A stretch of DNA of 12,002 nucleotides from Planococcaceae bacterium UBA3370 (GCA_002360295.1 DEQI01000188.1:3556-15557); one strand, 5' to 3'. Positions 1 to 7,845 are shown, counted from the stretch's first letter. Notes: generated by a model from the sequence alone, not told the origin. Translations and numbers: made by a program.

Positions 1-86
1 GGTACATATTTTTCGCGACGGAAGGCAACCATACCATCTCCGCCGTCTCCACCTTTTACATATATTTTAACGTGATCGACAAACAT
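1..86 (-). CDS. obg: Obg family GTPase, N-terminal fragment
   Basis: The first 28 or so codons of obg run off the left edge of the window. The protein begins [19 protein letters not shown], the glycine-rich start of the Obg fold, followed by [10 protein letters not shown]. Obg is an essential GTPase that associates with the 50S subunit and, in Bacillus, is linked to ribosome assembly, the general stress response and sporulation. The GTPase domain lies outside the window. The ribosome binding site (GGAGTG on the minus strand) sits inside the stop codon region of spo0B, four bases upstream, so the two genes are co-transcribed and probably translationally coupled. Confidence 0.95.
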   Translation of the reverse strand, partial: MFVDHVKIYVKGGDGGDGMVAFRREKYV

Positions 87-90
87 TTTT

Positions 91-618
91 TCACTCCTGA
101 CTTGCGCTTAATATAAAGTACAACGATTCATTTGTTGCTTCTATCATATTAATTTGCAATTGATTAATTTCTTTTTCTAATAATAGCGGTGTTTGCCAAC
201 TTCCTTTTAAATGAAATGTCAGTTGGAACTGATCCGCATTTGATTCAATTGTAATAAGTAATTTCTGCTCCGTAAACGGATCTAATTCGTCATATAGATG
301 AATAATTGTCTTTTCCAAGTATTGTACAATCTGCTCATCCAGCTCCATATTCACTGCTTGTAAAACTTTACTCTCTAACGAAAGCTCAATAGCTGGAAAT
401 CGCCACGTAAATGTTTGTAGCCATTCAATTGTTTTTGTTAGTTTAGTTTTATTTATGTTCGAAAGCATTTTACAATGATCTGAAATATTTTGGATAATCG
501 TTTTTGCTTCTTGAACACGGTCTAAATCTAAATTCATTTGAATTAAATGTAATTGATTTAGAAAATCATGATTCGCAAAACGTAATACTTCATTTATTGT
601 TAACGGTTTTACAGTCAT
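91..618 (-). CDS. spo0B: Spo0B sporulation initiation phosphotransferase
   Basis: The 175-residue product is a Spo0B homologue. In the phosphorelay, Spo0B takes phosphate from Spo0F on a histidine and passes it to Spo0A. The phosphoacceptor is probably H17, in [12 protein letters not shown], which matches the RHDWMNKLQLI signature of the Bacillus protein. The N-terminal part would form the dimerising helical hairpin, and the C-terminal 90 or so residues would be the degenerate kinase-like domain. It is slightly shorter than B. subtilis Spo0B (about 192). The ATG is preceded by GGAGTGA with six-base spacing. It sits directly upstream of obg, as in Bacillus. Identification rests on the histidine motif, length and position, because overall Spo0B conservation is low. 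Confidence 0.9.
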   Translation of the reverse strand: MTVKPLTINEVLRFANHDFLNQLHLIQMNLDLDRVQEAKTIIQNISDHCKMLSNINKTKLTKTIEWLQTFTWRFPAIELSLESKVLQAVNMELDEQIVQYLEKTIIHLYDELDPFTEQKLLITIESNADQFQLTFHLKGSWQTPLLLEKEINQLQINMIEATNESLYFILSASQE

Positions 619-649
619 TGTCGCTCACTCCAATAAAGTTATCGTCATT

Positions 650-658
650 AGTATAACA
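650..658 (-). promoter_or_regulatory. Candidate extended -10 promoter for spo0B-obg
   Basis: The minus strand reads TGTTATACT, an extended -10 (TGn then TATACT, five of six consensus bases). Transcription would begin near 643, giving a leader of about 25 bases before the spo0B start. No good -35 is present at 16-18 bases, which is common for extended -10 promoters. A dedicated promoter is expected because a strong terminator separates spo0B from rpmA. A weaker alternative is a TTGAAA with a CATACA 17 bases downstream, further out in the spacer. Confidence 0.4.
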
Positions 659-894
659 AGTATTCCAACTTTTTTCTCTTAAAACAGGTTATGAATGTTG
701 TATGAAAATACTTTAGGAAAATTTCAACTATCCATTAAATAAGAGCGTTCATTAAACATTTTCAGATGCTCTCTTTCCTTCAAAAAGGAATTGCTATTTT
801 CGTTATTACTACATTTAGACCACTCTTCACTTTTACATTGGATTGATTTCCGTTGCGCCAGCGTGCTTTCCTAGGGGCGTCCGATGAGCCGCTT

Positions 895-958
895 GGGCCA
901 ACATGACGTTGGTCACAAAGGCGTTATCACAGGATGTGATGTTTTTAGCCTTTGTTCC
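895..958. repeat. 64-base hairpin repeat, copy 1
   Basis: Copy 1 contains a CCAAC/GTTGG hairpin (898-912) followed by a larger stem ACAAAGGC (915-922) with GCCTTTGT (948-955). That stem encloses an inner hairpin ATCACA/TGTGAT (926-940). It matches copy 2 at 57 of 64 positions with no gaps, and the two copies are offset by 89 bases. Confidence 0.8.
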
Positions 959-983
959 CCTGCTAAGCTCGCTCCAGGGTCTC

Positions 984-1047
984 GGGCCAACACGATGTTG
1001 GTCACGAAGGCGTTATCACATGACGTGATGGTTTTAGCCTTCGTTCC
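984..1047. repeat. 64-base hairpin repeat, copy 2
   Basis: Copy 2 contains CCAACA/TGTTGG (987-1001), an outer stem ACGAAGGC (1004-1011) with GCCTTCGT (1037-1044), and an inner hairpin at 1015-1029. Relative to copy 1, the A917-T953 pair has become G1006-C1042, so both sides changed and pairing was kept. The remaining differences fall in loops or terminal pairs that become G-U wobbles when read as minus-strand RNA. Confidence 0.8.
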
Positions 1048-1179
1048 TTGGTGACGCTAATCCCCAAGGAGTCACGCTGTCTCCACTCCAATCAAACAAA
1101 CACTTTATCAAAAATATCATTCCTAACTTCTGGTACTGAACGTAAGTATAACAATAAAACTAATTTTATTGGAAACGTA

Positions 1180-1225
1180 AAATCAAGAAGAAAGGCTGTC
1201 CAGAAAATCGCTTTCTGGACAGCCT
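1180..1225 (-). terminator. Rho-independent terminator after rpmA
   Basis: A perfect 14-base-pair stem (1193-1206 with 1212-1225) closes a five-base loop. On the minus strand it is followed by a T-rich stretch (TTTCTTCTTGATTTT). It begins about 15 bases after the rpmA stop codon. The stem is strong, but the T tract is interrupted. It should end most rplU-prp-rpmA transcription before spo0B. Confidence 0.88.
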
Positions 1226-1240
1226 CTCTATTTGCAATCA

Positions 1241-1893
<653 letters not shown>

Positions 1894-1911
1894 CTGATCG
1901 ACCTCCACGAA

Positions 1912-2220
1912 TTAAGCGTTGATTGATTCAACAACTAATTTTGTGTACGGTTGACGGTGACCTTGTTTACGACGGTAGTTTTTCTTCGCTTTCATTTTGA
2001 AAACAGTAATTTTTTTAGCGCGACCTTCTTTTACAACTTTAGCTGTAACAGTTGCACCTTCAACAGTTGGAGCACCAACTTTTACTGTTTCTCCACCTAC
2101 GAATAAAACTTTGTCAAAAGTTACTACTTCGTCAGCAGCTACGCCTAATTTTTCAACGTAGATTTCTTGACCTGCTTCAACTTTGATTTGTTTACCACCA
2201 GTTTCGATAATTGCGTACAT
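1912..2220 (-). CDS. rplU: 50S ribosomal protein L21
   Basis: The 102-residue product begins [18 protein letters not shown] and contains [20 protein letters not shown], the basic C-terminal RNA-binding segment of bacterial L21. The full family length is present. L21 binds 23S rRNA and L20 in the large subunit. The start has a strong AGGAGGTG ribosome binding site. It leads the rplU-prp-rpmA unit and has its own promoter and a structured leader. Confidence 0.97.
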   Translation of the reverse strand: MYAIIETGGKQIKVEAGQEIYVEKLGVAADEVVTFDKVLFVGGETVKVGAPTVEGATVTAKVVKEGRAKKITVFKMKAKKNYRRKQGHRQPYTKLVVESINA

Positions 2221-2338
2221 TTAAAATGCACCTCCTCTTAGACTAAGACTCGCCTGTTACTATTAAGGTGACTCACGACTAACGCAAGTACTTGTGAACC
2301 TTACCAGTGCGGTTGTAGCGGGTGCTACAAACAATAAC
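2221..2338 (-). promoter_or_regulatory. L21-type ribosomal protein leader of rplU
   Basis: The rplU mRNA has a 5' leader of about 118 bases that can fold. It holds a clear hairpin TTGTAGC/GCTACAA with a four-base loop (2313-2330). A longer arm pairs AAGGT with ACCTT and, inside it, TCAC with GTGA (about 2263-2304). Position, length and the AAGGTTCACAAG region agree with the L21 leader known in low-GC Gram-positives, where it is thought to let L21 repress its own operon. The family assignment is from memory and needs a covariance-model search. Confidence 0.6.
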
Positions 2339-2344
2339 ATTAAA

Positions 2345-2373
2345 ATACTACCACACAGATGAATTTAAGTCAA
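2345..2373 (-). promoter_or_regulatory. Sigma-A promoter of rplU-prp-rpmA
   Basis: The minus strand has TTGACT (2368-2373) and TAGTAT (2345-2350) separated by exactly 17 bases, a strong vegetative promoter. Transcription should start near 2338. The -35 box overlaps the last codons of spoIVFB, so this ribosomal unit is fired from inside the end of a sporulation gene. Confidence 0.8.
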
Positions 2374-2976
2374 CCTGTTCAATACAAGTTTCTCGTAAGC
2401 TGAACGGTATTTTCGGTATCTCCATTCGCCTATTACTTTACTCCATAAAAAAAGACTAAACATCGCTACAAATATGGATTGTGGTAGCATTAGTAATGTT
2501 ACTATGACTAGTATTGTCAATAAGCAAAGTGATAGCGATAAAAATCGTTCATATATTTTTGTTTTCGGAAAAAATGTTAATAAGCTATAACAAAGTATTT
2601 TACCACCATCCAGTGGTAATATCGGTAATAAATTTATACATAGTAAATAAAATTGTACTTGATAAAACAAAGTGCCAATTAATGGTGGTAGAAACATACT
2701 ACTAACCATACCTAGTAATGTCACAAGCGGCCCACCTAATGCAATAAAAAGTAGTTGTGCGTATGTTATTTCTTGTTTGCCTAATTCGATTTCTCCACCA
2801 TAAGGCATAATAACACAGCTTTTTACTTGGACTCGCACAAGACGGGCTGCTAGTAAATGACCTAACTCATGTAGTAACAATGCACACAAAATAACACTAT
2901 ACAGCGCAATATTCCCTGTTAAAATCATGCTAAATAGCACAACTAATAAGAGCGGATGAATCGTTATACGGATCAT
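2365..2976 (-). CDS. spoIVFB: SpoIVFB-like M50 intramembrane metalloprotease, lacking the CBS domain
   Basis: The 203-residue membrane protein is a site-2 protease homologue. In Bacillus, SpoIVFB in the forespore outer membrane cuts pro-sigma-K to start late mother-cell transcription. The zinc motif HELGH is at 36-40, and the third ligand region NLLPILPLDGGK is at 115-126 with D123. About six hydrophobic segments span residues 8-190. The chain stops after a basic tail (WRYRKYRSAYEK). B. subtilis SpoIVFB is about 288 residues, with a C-terminal CBS domain, and that part is absent here: the next bases are the rplU promoter and leader, with no sign of a frameshifted remnant. The start directly abuts the spoIVFA stop. 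Confidence 0.9.
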   Translation of the reverse strand: MIRITIHPLLLVVLFSMILTGNIALYSVILCALLLHELGHLLAARLVRVQVKSCVIMPYGGEIELGKQEITYAQLLFIALGGPLVTLLGMVSSMFLPPLIGTLFYQVQFYLLCINLLPILPLDGGKILCYSLLTFFPKTKIYERFLSLSLCLLTILVIVTLLMLPQSIFVAMFSLFLWSKVIGEWRYRKYRSAYEKLVLNRLT

Positions 2977-3513
2977 TTATATATGCTCTTTTAGCCAAGT
3001 AAGAGTTTGTTCTAAATTAAGCGTCACACCACGCTGTTCGATTTCAATATACAGCTCCCCTGCTTGTTTCGTTGCTAACACTTCCCCAATATTAACTGCT
3101 GTATAGGGTAATAACGAAAAATGGTCTACATAACCGAATGTTACGGTCGTATCATCATCATAATAAATAGATATTGTTTTACCTGTTTGCTTTGTGTGCC
3201 CTGTAAATACTACGATACCATTTTGAAGCGCAAAAATACGTATAGCTTGTTCAAAAGTTAAGGAATAGCCTTTTCCATATGGCTGGATGGCTACAAAACT
3301 TAGCAATTCTTCTGAACCAGGATAAGCCGTCACTTCTATTTGTCTTTCTTTCGATACAAAGACGTTTCTTAATGTATTACGCATGAAAGTTAAATCATCT
3401 TCACTATAAACAATTCTTTCAATTAATTTCGCTGTTTTCGTACTTGGCGCGAGTGTTGTACTCCAAACAATTAAACAAATGAGAAAGGCTACAGCCCATT
3501 GCCACTTTTTCAA
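2977..3513 (-). CDS. spoIVFA: SpoIVFA-like inhibitor and anchor of SpoIVFB, short form
   Basis: This bitopic membrane protein is encoded directly before spoIVFB. In Bacillus, SpoIVFA holds SpoIVFB inactive with BofA until forespore signals arrive. One membrane span lies at about residues 5-21. The last 75 residues (from about GIVVFTGHTKQTGK to LYIEIEQRG) match the beta-rich fold of M23/LytM peptidases without the zinc-binding histidines, as in SpoIVFA. At about 178 residues it is much shorter than the B. subtilis protein (about 264), which has a longer cytoplasmic N-terminus. The start is uncertain, with no usable ATG: a TTG at 3513 follows GGATGGTGA and is preferred here, while another TTG at 3525 lacks a binding site. 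An out-of-frame ATG at 3521 soon hits a stop. Confidence 0.82.
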   Translation of the reverse strand: MKKWQWAVAFLICLIVWSTTLAPSTKTAKLIERIVYSEDDLTFMRNTLRNVFVSKERQIEVTAYPGSEELLSFVAIQPYGKGYSLTFEQAIRIFALQNGIVVFTGHTKQTGKTISIYYDDDTTVTFGYVDHFSLLPYTAVNIGEVLATKQAGELYIEIEQRGVTLNLEQTLTWLKEHI

Positions 3514-3552
3514 GTCACCATCCAATCTTTTTTAGTAGTATATGTTTGAAAA

Positions 3553-3587
3553 TAAAAAAAACCGCACTGCCTCAGCAAATGCGGTTA
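3553..3587 (-). terminator. Rho-independent terminator after minD
   Basis: On the minus strand AACCGCA (3580-3586) pairs with TGCGGTT (3560-3566), with a further TGC/GCA pairing inside the loop, followed by a run of about eight T. It starts six bases after the minD stop and closes the mreBCD-minCD unit. Confidence 0.9.
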
Positions 3588-3591
3588 AAAA

Positions 3592-4389
3592 TTATTTGGC
3601 AAAAATCGATTTTAATTTTGCAAACATACCTTTAGGCTCGTCCTCTAATGAAATAAGAGGAACAGATTCGCCTAAAATTCGACGTGCAATATTTCGGTAG
3701 CCTAAGGAAGCTTTATTACTTGGATCCATTACAATTGGCTCACCTTTATTAGAAGAACTAATAACATCCTCACTATCAACAACAATACCTAGTAAATCAA
3801 TTGATAGATGAGTAGTCACTTCCGTAATATCCATTGTGTCGCCACTTGTCATTAAATGCTTACGAATGCGGTTAATAATTAATTTGGGTGGTTCGATCTC
3901 TTCTAGCTCTAAAAGTCCAATAATACGATCCGCATCACGAACTGCTGAAATTTCTGGTGTTGTTACAACAATGGCACGATCTGCACCAGCAACTGCATTG
4001 CGATAGCCTTGTTCAATACCTGCTGGACAATCGATTAATACATAATCAAAATCACGTTTTAAGTCATCAATTAAACTCTTCATCTGCTCAGGATTTACAG
4101 CATTTTTATCTGTCGTTTGAGCAGCTGGCAATAAAAATAGTTTTTCGTCGACACGCTTATCTTTCACAAGCGCTTGGTGCACTTTACAGCGACCTTCTAC
4201 TACATCGACTAAATCGTAAATGATGCGATTTTCTAACCCTAACACTACATCTAAATTACGAAGGCCAATATCTGTATCTACTAAACATACTTTTTTCCCT
4301 TGAAGAGCCAATGCAGTTCCAAGATTGGCAGTTGTCGTTGTCTTTCCTACCCCGCCTTTACCTGAAGTTATTACAATTGCTTCACCCAC
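3592..4389 (-). CDS. minD: MinD septum-site determining ATPase
   Basis: The 265-residue product is a MinD/ParA-type ATPase. It has the deviant Walker A GKGGVGKTT (10-18) with signature K11 and catalytic K16, DTDIGLRNLD (38-47) as switch I, and VLIDCPAG as Walker B. The C-terminal GMFAKLKSIFAK is the amphipathic membrane-targeting helix. MinD recruits MinC to the membrane to block FtsZ assembly away from midcell. The start is GTG at 4389, eight bases after AGGAGG; the ATG overlapping it is in another frame. It begins one base after the minC stop. Length is typical. Confidence 0.97.
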   Translation of the reverse strand: MGEAIVITSGKGGVGKTTTTANLGTALALQGKKVCLVDTDIGLRNLDVVLGLENRIIYDLVDVVEGRCKVHQALVKDKRVDEKLFLLPAAQTTDKNAVNPEQMKSLIDDLKRDFDYVLIDCPAGIEQGYRNAVAGADRAIVVTTPEISAVRDADRIIGLLELEEIEPPKLIINRIRKHLMTSGDTMDITEVTTHLSIDLLGIVVDSEDVISSSNKGEPIVMDPSNKASLGYRNIARRILGESVPLISLEDEPKGMFAKLKSIFAK

Positions 4390-4390
4390 A

Positions 4391-5059
4391 TTAGCTTCCT
4401 CCTTTAAACGTTGTAAAAGATGGACGAATATTTCTTACTTCTTGTATACGATCATAAGAAATCGTTCCATGTTCATCAATATAAGCGCACAATTGATCTG
4501 TATGTGCTTGTACAAATTGCTGCTCGTTTGACATCGTTTCAACACAATCTGCAATTAAAATATGTGTAGGTTCAAAATGGGAAGCAGCAATGACAGCCGA
4601 GGCATTTCCTTCAACACCTGCATGCGCTATCCCTTTAAGTTTACCTAGTACGTAAATATTGCCGCCCGCTTCTATTCGGCCATTTGGATTGACATCACCT
4701 ATCACAATAACATCACCACTAGCCCGTAATATTTGCCCTGAGCGAACAATTCCTACATACGTATCACATTTTTTTTGTAATATTTTTTGATTGCTTTCTT
4801 CAACGGTTAATACATCACTTTGTATTTTGGATACGAGCATTTTTCCAAGCTCTTGTACAATTTGTATCAGCTCTTTCTTTTGCTCGTTCGTACAGTACCG
4901 ATTGCCTAGGTGCAATTGGACATCTACTTTTCCTTCTATTCCGCCTTCAGAAACTTTAAGTTTCAACTCTTCTACTAAATCAACATACGCGGCTTGATCG
5001 TCTAGCTTTAGTACTAAACCATCCTTTGTCCCTTTGATGTGGACAAGCTGTTTTTTCAT
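4391..5059 (-). CDS. minC: MinC septum-site determining protein, FtsZ inhibitor
   Basis: The 222-residue product has the two-domain MinC layout. The N-terminal domain (about 1-100) acts on FtsZ. The C-terminal glycine-rich beta-helix (about 104-205) dimerises and binds MinD. RSGQ at 106-109 is the conserved MinD-contact motif, followed by LRASGDVIVIGDVNPNG. Length is close to the B. subtilis protein (about 226). It lies 32 bases after mreD and immediately before minD, the usual Bacillus order. The likely binding site GAGGTG is 11 bases from the ATG, slightly long. Confidence 0.95.
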   Translation of the reverse strand: MKKQLVHIKGTKDGLVLKLDDQAAYVDLVEELKLKVSEGGIEGKVDVQLHLGNRYCTNEQKKELIQIVQELGKMLVSKIQSDVLTVEESNQKILQKKCDTYVGIVRSGQILRASGDVIVIGDVNPNGRIEAGGNIYVLGKLKGIAHAGVEGNASAVIAASHFEPTHILIADCVETMSNEQQFVQAHTDQLCAYIDEHGTISYDRIQEVRNIRPSFTTFKGGS

Positions 5060-5091
5060 AAATAAAGTGACACCTCACACGCTCCACTAAT

Positions 5092-5619
5092 TTAAGACAT
5101 ATTGCGTGCACGCTGTAATACACGTGCATTGATTAAATATTTAAATGCCCAGCCAAGCATTAGTAAAAATAATAGATTCGCAAGTATCGTCGGGATTAAG
5201 CGGCTGTATAAAAATGCATCAAATGGCATCGAGGTGAAATTAATTAAAAAGAAAAATTGGTACAATACGACTTCCATAAATGCAACAAGCATAACAGCTA
5301 GTATTGTTGTAATAACCAGATGTTGATGAATATATTTCACACTCCAACCAGCGATAAAGCATAGTAAAGGATACAATACTGAATATAATCCAATAATATC
5401 AATGTAAAACACATCATACAAGAGCCCAAAAAGCAAACCATATAAGACAGCTCTGTTTCGATTATAATAAATCGAGATAAAAATTAAATATAAAATTAAA
5501 AAACGTGGCACTAAGTAGATCGTTTCTCCATCTAAAATAATGGGAGAAAACAAAGCAAATTCTGGCTCCAGTAAAAATAATAATACAGCAATTGCAGGAA
5601 TGAGGAGGCGAATAAACAT
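5092..5619 (-). CDS. mreD: MreD rod-shape determining membrane protein
   Basis: The 175-residue product is almost entirely hydrophobic, with about five or six membrane segments (for example residues 3-19, 38-52, 56-75, 78-95, 102-125 and 141-165). It fits MreD, a small integral membrane part of the elongasome with MreC and RodA-PBP2. The motif YGLLFGLLYDVFYIDIIGLY (60-79) is typical of the family. Its start overlaps the mreC stop by one base (TAATG), with AGGAGG just upstream, so translation is coupled. Confidence 0.93.
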   Translation of the reverse strand: MFIRLLIPAIAVLLFLLEPEFALFSPIILDGETIYLVPRFLILYLIFISIYYNRNRAVLYGLLFGLLYDVFYIDIIGLYSVLYPLLCFIAGWSVKYIHQHLVITTILAVMLVAFMEVVLYQFFFLINFTSMPFDAFLYSRLIPTILANLLFLLMLGWAFKYLINARVLQRARNMS

Positions 5620-6530
5620 TATTTCTCCTCCTCACTTTCGTTCACTTTATTCGTTAAGTCTTGATTAGTACCATTACCATCTAGACCGTCTATTGAAGTA
5701 ATACTTCGTTTAGCAATGACTACATCCTCCAGCATTGAAAAATCTGCTGACGGTTTAATATATGCCATTTTTGTCAAACCGAAATCTTCTGTAGTTACTT
5801 CCGTCACTTCTCCAATTAAAATGCCTTTCGGGAAAATACCACCTTTCCCAGAAGTTACGACTTGCTCGCCTTTTTTAATTTCTAAACTCGTATCAATACG
5901 TTTTAATACTAATTCGTTACGCTCCTCGTCATACCCTTCAATTAATCCGTAAATATCTTCTTTTTCATTTTGAATAATTGCTGATACACGGTAATTAGCA
6001 TTTTGTGTATAAAGAAGTTCCACTTCAGAAGTAAAAGGTGTAACTAAAATAATTTTACCAATTAAGCCTCGTGCTGTCATCACGGCCATATTTTTTTCAA
6101 CACCATGAACAGAGCCTTTATTTAAAATAATCTTTTCTTCCCATTGATCAGGGTTTCTCGCAATGACCGTTGCATGAATAGGATTATAGTCTCGCAAACT
6201 TTCTCCTTTATCAACCAGCTCGCGAAGTGATTCGTTTTCTGATTTCAAACTATTCACTTCTGCTTGAAGAGCAGCAAAATCCTCTAAGCGCATTTTTAAA
6301 CGCTTGTTTTCTTCATACGTATTTAGCAGAGCTTCGATATTGCTAAAAATACCTGTTATGTAGTTTGTTGGCTTCGCGACAATTGATTGTGCAAAGCCAA
6401 CCGTATCTTTAATAATTTGTTCGGGTAGCGTTGCATTATGACGATCACGTAATGAGAAACTAATCAATGCCACAAGAAAAATTAGGCTCACTAACAGCAC
6501 TATTAATTTTTTATTTGAAAAATGTGGCAT
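5619..6530 (-). CDS. mreC: MreC rod-shape determining protein
   Basis: The 303-residue product has a short cytoplasmic N-terminus, one membrane span (9-26), and a coiled coil (about 70-112, rich in E, L and K heptads). These are followed by the extracellular beta-domain pair of MreC with GLIGKI, NYRVSA and GIFPKGILIGEV motifs. It scaffolds the cell-wall elongation complex outside the membrane. The last 25 or so residues are a polar, acidic tail ending ESEEEK, beyond the usual core and probably disordered. GGAG precedes the ATG by eight bases, and mreB ends 12 bases upstream. Confidence 0.95.
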   Translation of the reverse strand: MPHFSNKKLIVLLVSLIFLVALISFSLRDRHNATLPEQIIKDTVGFAQSIVAKPTNYITGIFSNIEALLNTYEENKRLKMRLEDFAALQAEVNSLKSENESLRELVDKGESLRDYNPIHATVIARNPDQWEEKIILNKGSVHGVEKNMAVMTARGLIGKIILVTPFTSEVELLYTQNANYRVSAIIQNEKEDIYGLIEGYDEERNELVLKRIDTSLEIKKGEQVVTSGKGGIFPKGILIGEVTEVTTEDFGLTKMAYIKPSADFSMLEDVVIAKRSITSIDGLDGNGTNQDLTNKVNESEEEK

Positions 6531-6542
6531 TGTTTCGTCTCC

Positions 6543-7562
6543 TTACCCTTTTATTTGTTGTGAACGAATTAAATCGATATGATCTAATGCTTTACCTGTC
6601 CCGATTGCTACACAATCAAGCGGATTCTCAGCAATAAATACAGGCATATTTGTTTCATCACTAATTACTTTATCTAAATTTTGTAATAACGCACCACCGC
6701 CTGTTAATACAATACCGCGTTCCATAACGTCAGCAGATAATTCAGGTGGTGTTTGTTCTAACGTTTTCTTCACTCCGTCAATAATAGCAGAAACTGATTC
6801 ACGTAAAGATTCAGAAATTTCTTTCGCAGTTATTTCAATTATTTTTGGTAAGCCTGTTAAAAGGTCTCGACCACGAATATCCATAGTCGCATTATTGCCT
6901 TCTGCTCGCGCCGCACCAATTTCAACTTTAATCGATTCAGCTGTACGCTCACCGATTGTTAAATTATATGTTTTGCGGATGTACGATATAATCGCATGAT
7001 CCATTGCATCTCCACCCACACGTACTGATTCACTTGTTACGATACCACCAAGTGAAATAACGGCTACTTCCGTTGTTCCACCACCGATATCAACTACCAT
7101 CGAACCTGTTGGATCCCATACAGGTAAATTTGCGCCAATCGCTGCAGCAAAAGGTTCTTCAATAGTAAACGCCTCTTTTGCACCAGCTTGACGTGAAGCA
7201 TCAATAACTGCACGTTGCTCTACAGAAGTTATACCATATGGCACACAGATCATAACATTTGGTTTTTTCCAGTTAGATCCTGAATTTTTAAGTGCCTCTT
7301 TTAAGTAATATTGAATCATCGCAGTTGTAATGTCGAAATCAGCAATTACGCCATCTTTCATCGGACGAATAGCTACAATTGAACCAGGTGTACGGCCAAT
7401 CATATTTTTTGCGTCATTCCCTACAGCAACGATATCTCCTGTTTTAATGTTTTTTGCTACTACTGAAGGTTCACGTAATACGATTCCCTTTCCTTTAATA
7501 AATACAAGTGTATTTGCTGTGCCAAGATCGATCCCGACATCTTTATTTCCTAGTCCAAACAA
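6543..7562 (-). CDS. mreB: MreB actin-like cell-shape protein
   Basis: This is a bacterial actin of about 339 residues that organises lateral wall synthesis. The start chosen is TTG at 7562, giving [18 protein letters not shown], the standard MreB N-terminus. AAGGGAG lies eight bases before it. A longer reading from an ATG at 7592 adds ten residues absent from the family and has no binding site. The ATP-binding DLGTANT is at 12-18, phosphate motif 2 appears as [11 protein letters not shown], and the adenosine motif as [11 protein letters not shown]. Later genes follow with tiny gaps, so it leads the mreBCD-minCD unit. A paralogue such as Mbl or MreBH is unlikely given the neighbours. Confidence 0.96.
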   Translation of the reverse strand: MFGLGNKDVGIDLGTANTLVFIKGKGIVLREPSVVAKNIKTGDIVAVGNDAKNMIGRTPGSIVAIRPMKDGVIADFDITTAMIQYYLKEALKNSGSNWKKPNVMICVPYGITSVEQRAVIDASRQAGAKEAFTIEEPFAAAIGANLPVWDPTGSMVVDIGGGTTEVAVISLGGIVTSESVRVGGDAMDHAIISYIRKTYNLTIGERTAESIKVEIGAARAEGNNATMDIRGRDLLTGLPKIIEITAKEISESLRESVSAIIDGVKKTLEQTPPELSADVMERGIVLTGGGALLQNLDKVISDETNMPVFIAENPLDCVAIGTGKALDHIDLIRSQQIKG

Positions 7563-7623
7563 TTTGTGTACTCCCTTTCTATTATAAGCCATTTAAATTA
7601 AGCTATCTAAAACGATACGATTT

Positions 7624-7652
7624 ATTATAGCGGATTAGCGTTAAAATTTATA
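7624..7652 (-). promoter_or_regulatory. Possible promoter of mreBCD-minCD
   Basis: A perfect -10 TATAAT lies at 7624-7629 on the minus strand, about 62 bases before the TTG start. The hexamer 17 bases upstream (TATAAA) is a poor -35. A second candidate further upstream is TACAAT (about 7694-7699) with TTGTTT 17 bases before it. A promoter is expected because a terminator precedes this region. Confidence 0.35.
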
Positions 7653-7805
7653 GTGCTACATGACAAATATCGATTTATTCCGCACTTACTTATTGTATTA
7701 GTTATTTTCTCTGGAAACAAACGAAAAATAGCCTTTCAAAATTACAATTTCATTGCAAAACTATGACGAAATAGTATGAGAAAGGTTCGTTTTTAATAAA
7801 AAAAT

Positions 7806-7845
7806 TTTAATAAAAAAACTTAAACTACGGATAAATAGTTTAAGT
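7806..7845 (-). terminator. AT-rich terminator after radC
   Basis: A perfect ten-base-pair inverted repeat (ACTTAAACTA at 7818-7827, TAGTTTAAGT at 7836-7845) has an eight-base loop and runs on the minus strand straight into seven T, then ATT. It lies about 220 bases after the radC stop. The stem is weak because it is AT-rich, but the T tract is good. Confidence 0.55.

Larger units (their letters stand above)
838..1096. repeat. Large structured intergenic repeat element
   Basis: This element fills most of the spo0B-rpmA spacer (619-1240). The ends are partly complementary: GATTG at 841-845 with CAATC at 1089-1093, and CAGCGTG at 859-865 with CACGCTG at 1073-1079. On the minus strand it starts near TTTGATTGGAG and ends near GGAAATCAATCC. 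Those ends resemble a family of GC-rich intergenic repeats I remember from many Bacillaceae genomes. Inside are more stems, including CCTTGG/CCAAGG (1046-1070) and CCCTG/CAGGG (957-978), plus two 64-base near-copies listed separately. It is more GC-rich than its surroundings and has no convincing ORF. The flanks 680-837 and 1097-1179 hold only a minor hairpin (775-790) and nothing else I recognise. Confidence 0.7.

Noticed and set aside
775..790. TTCCTT/AAGGAA hairpin considered as a terminator
   Set aside because: The stem is only six pairs and is not followed by a T tract on either strand.
895..1047. Two spaced repeats considered as a CRISPR array
   Set aside because: There are only two imperfect 64-base copies, each internally hairpinned, with a 25-base gap and no cas genes. 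They do not have the form of an array.
7581..7586. TATAAT close to the mreB start considered as a -10 box
   Set aside because: Transcription would start inside or next to the ribosome binding site, and no -35 is present.
7563..7592. Ten-codon N-terminal extension of mreB from an ATG at 7592
   Set aside because: It has no ribosome binding site and gives a non-family N-terminus, whereas the TTG at 7562 has AAGGGAG at good spacing and gives the standard MFGLG start.
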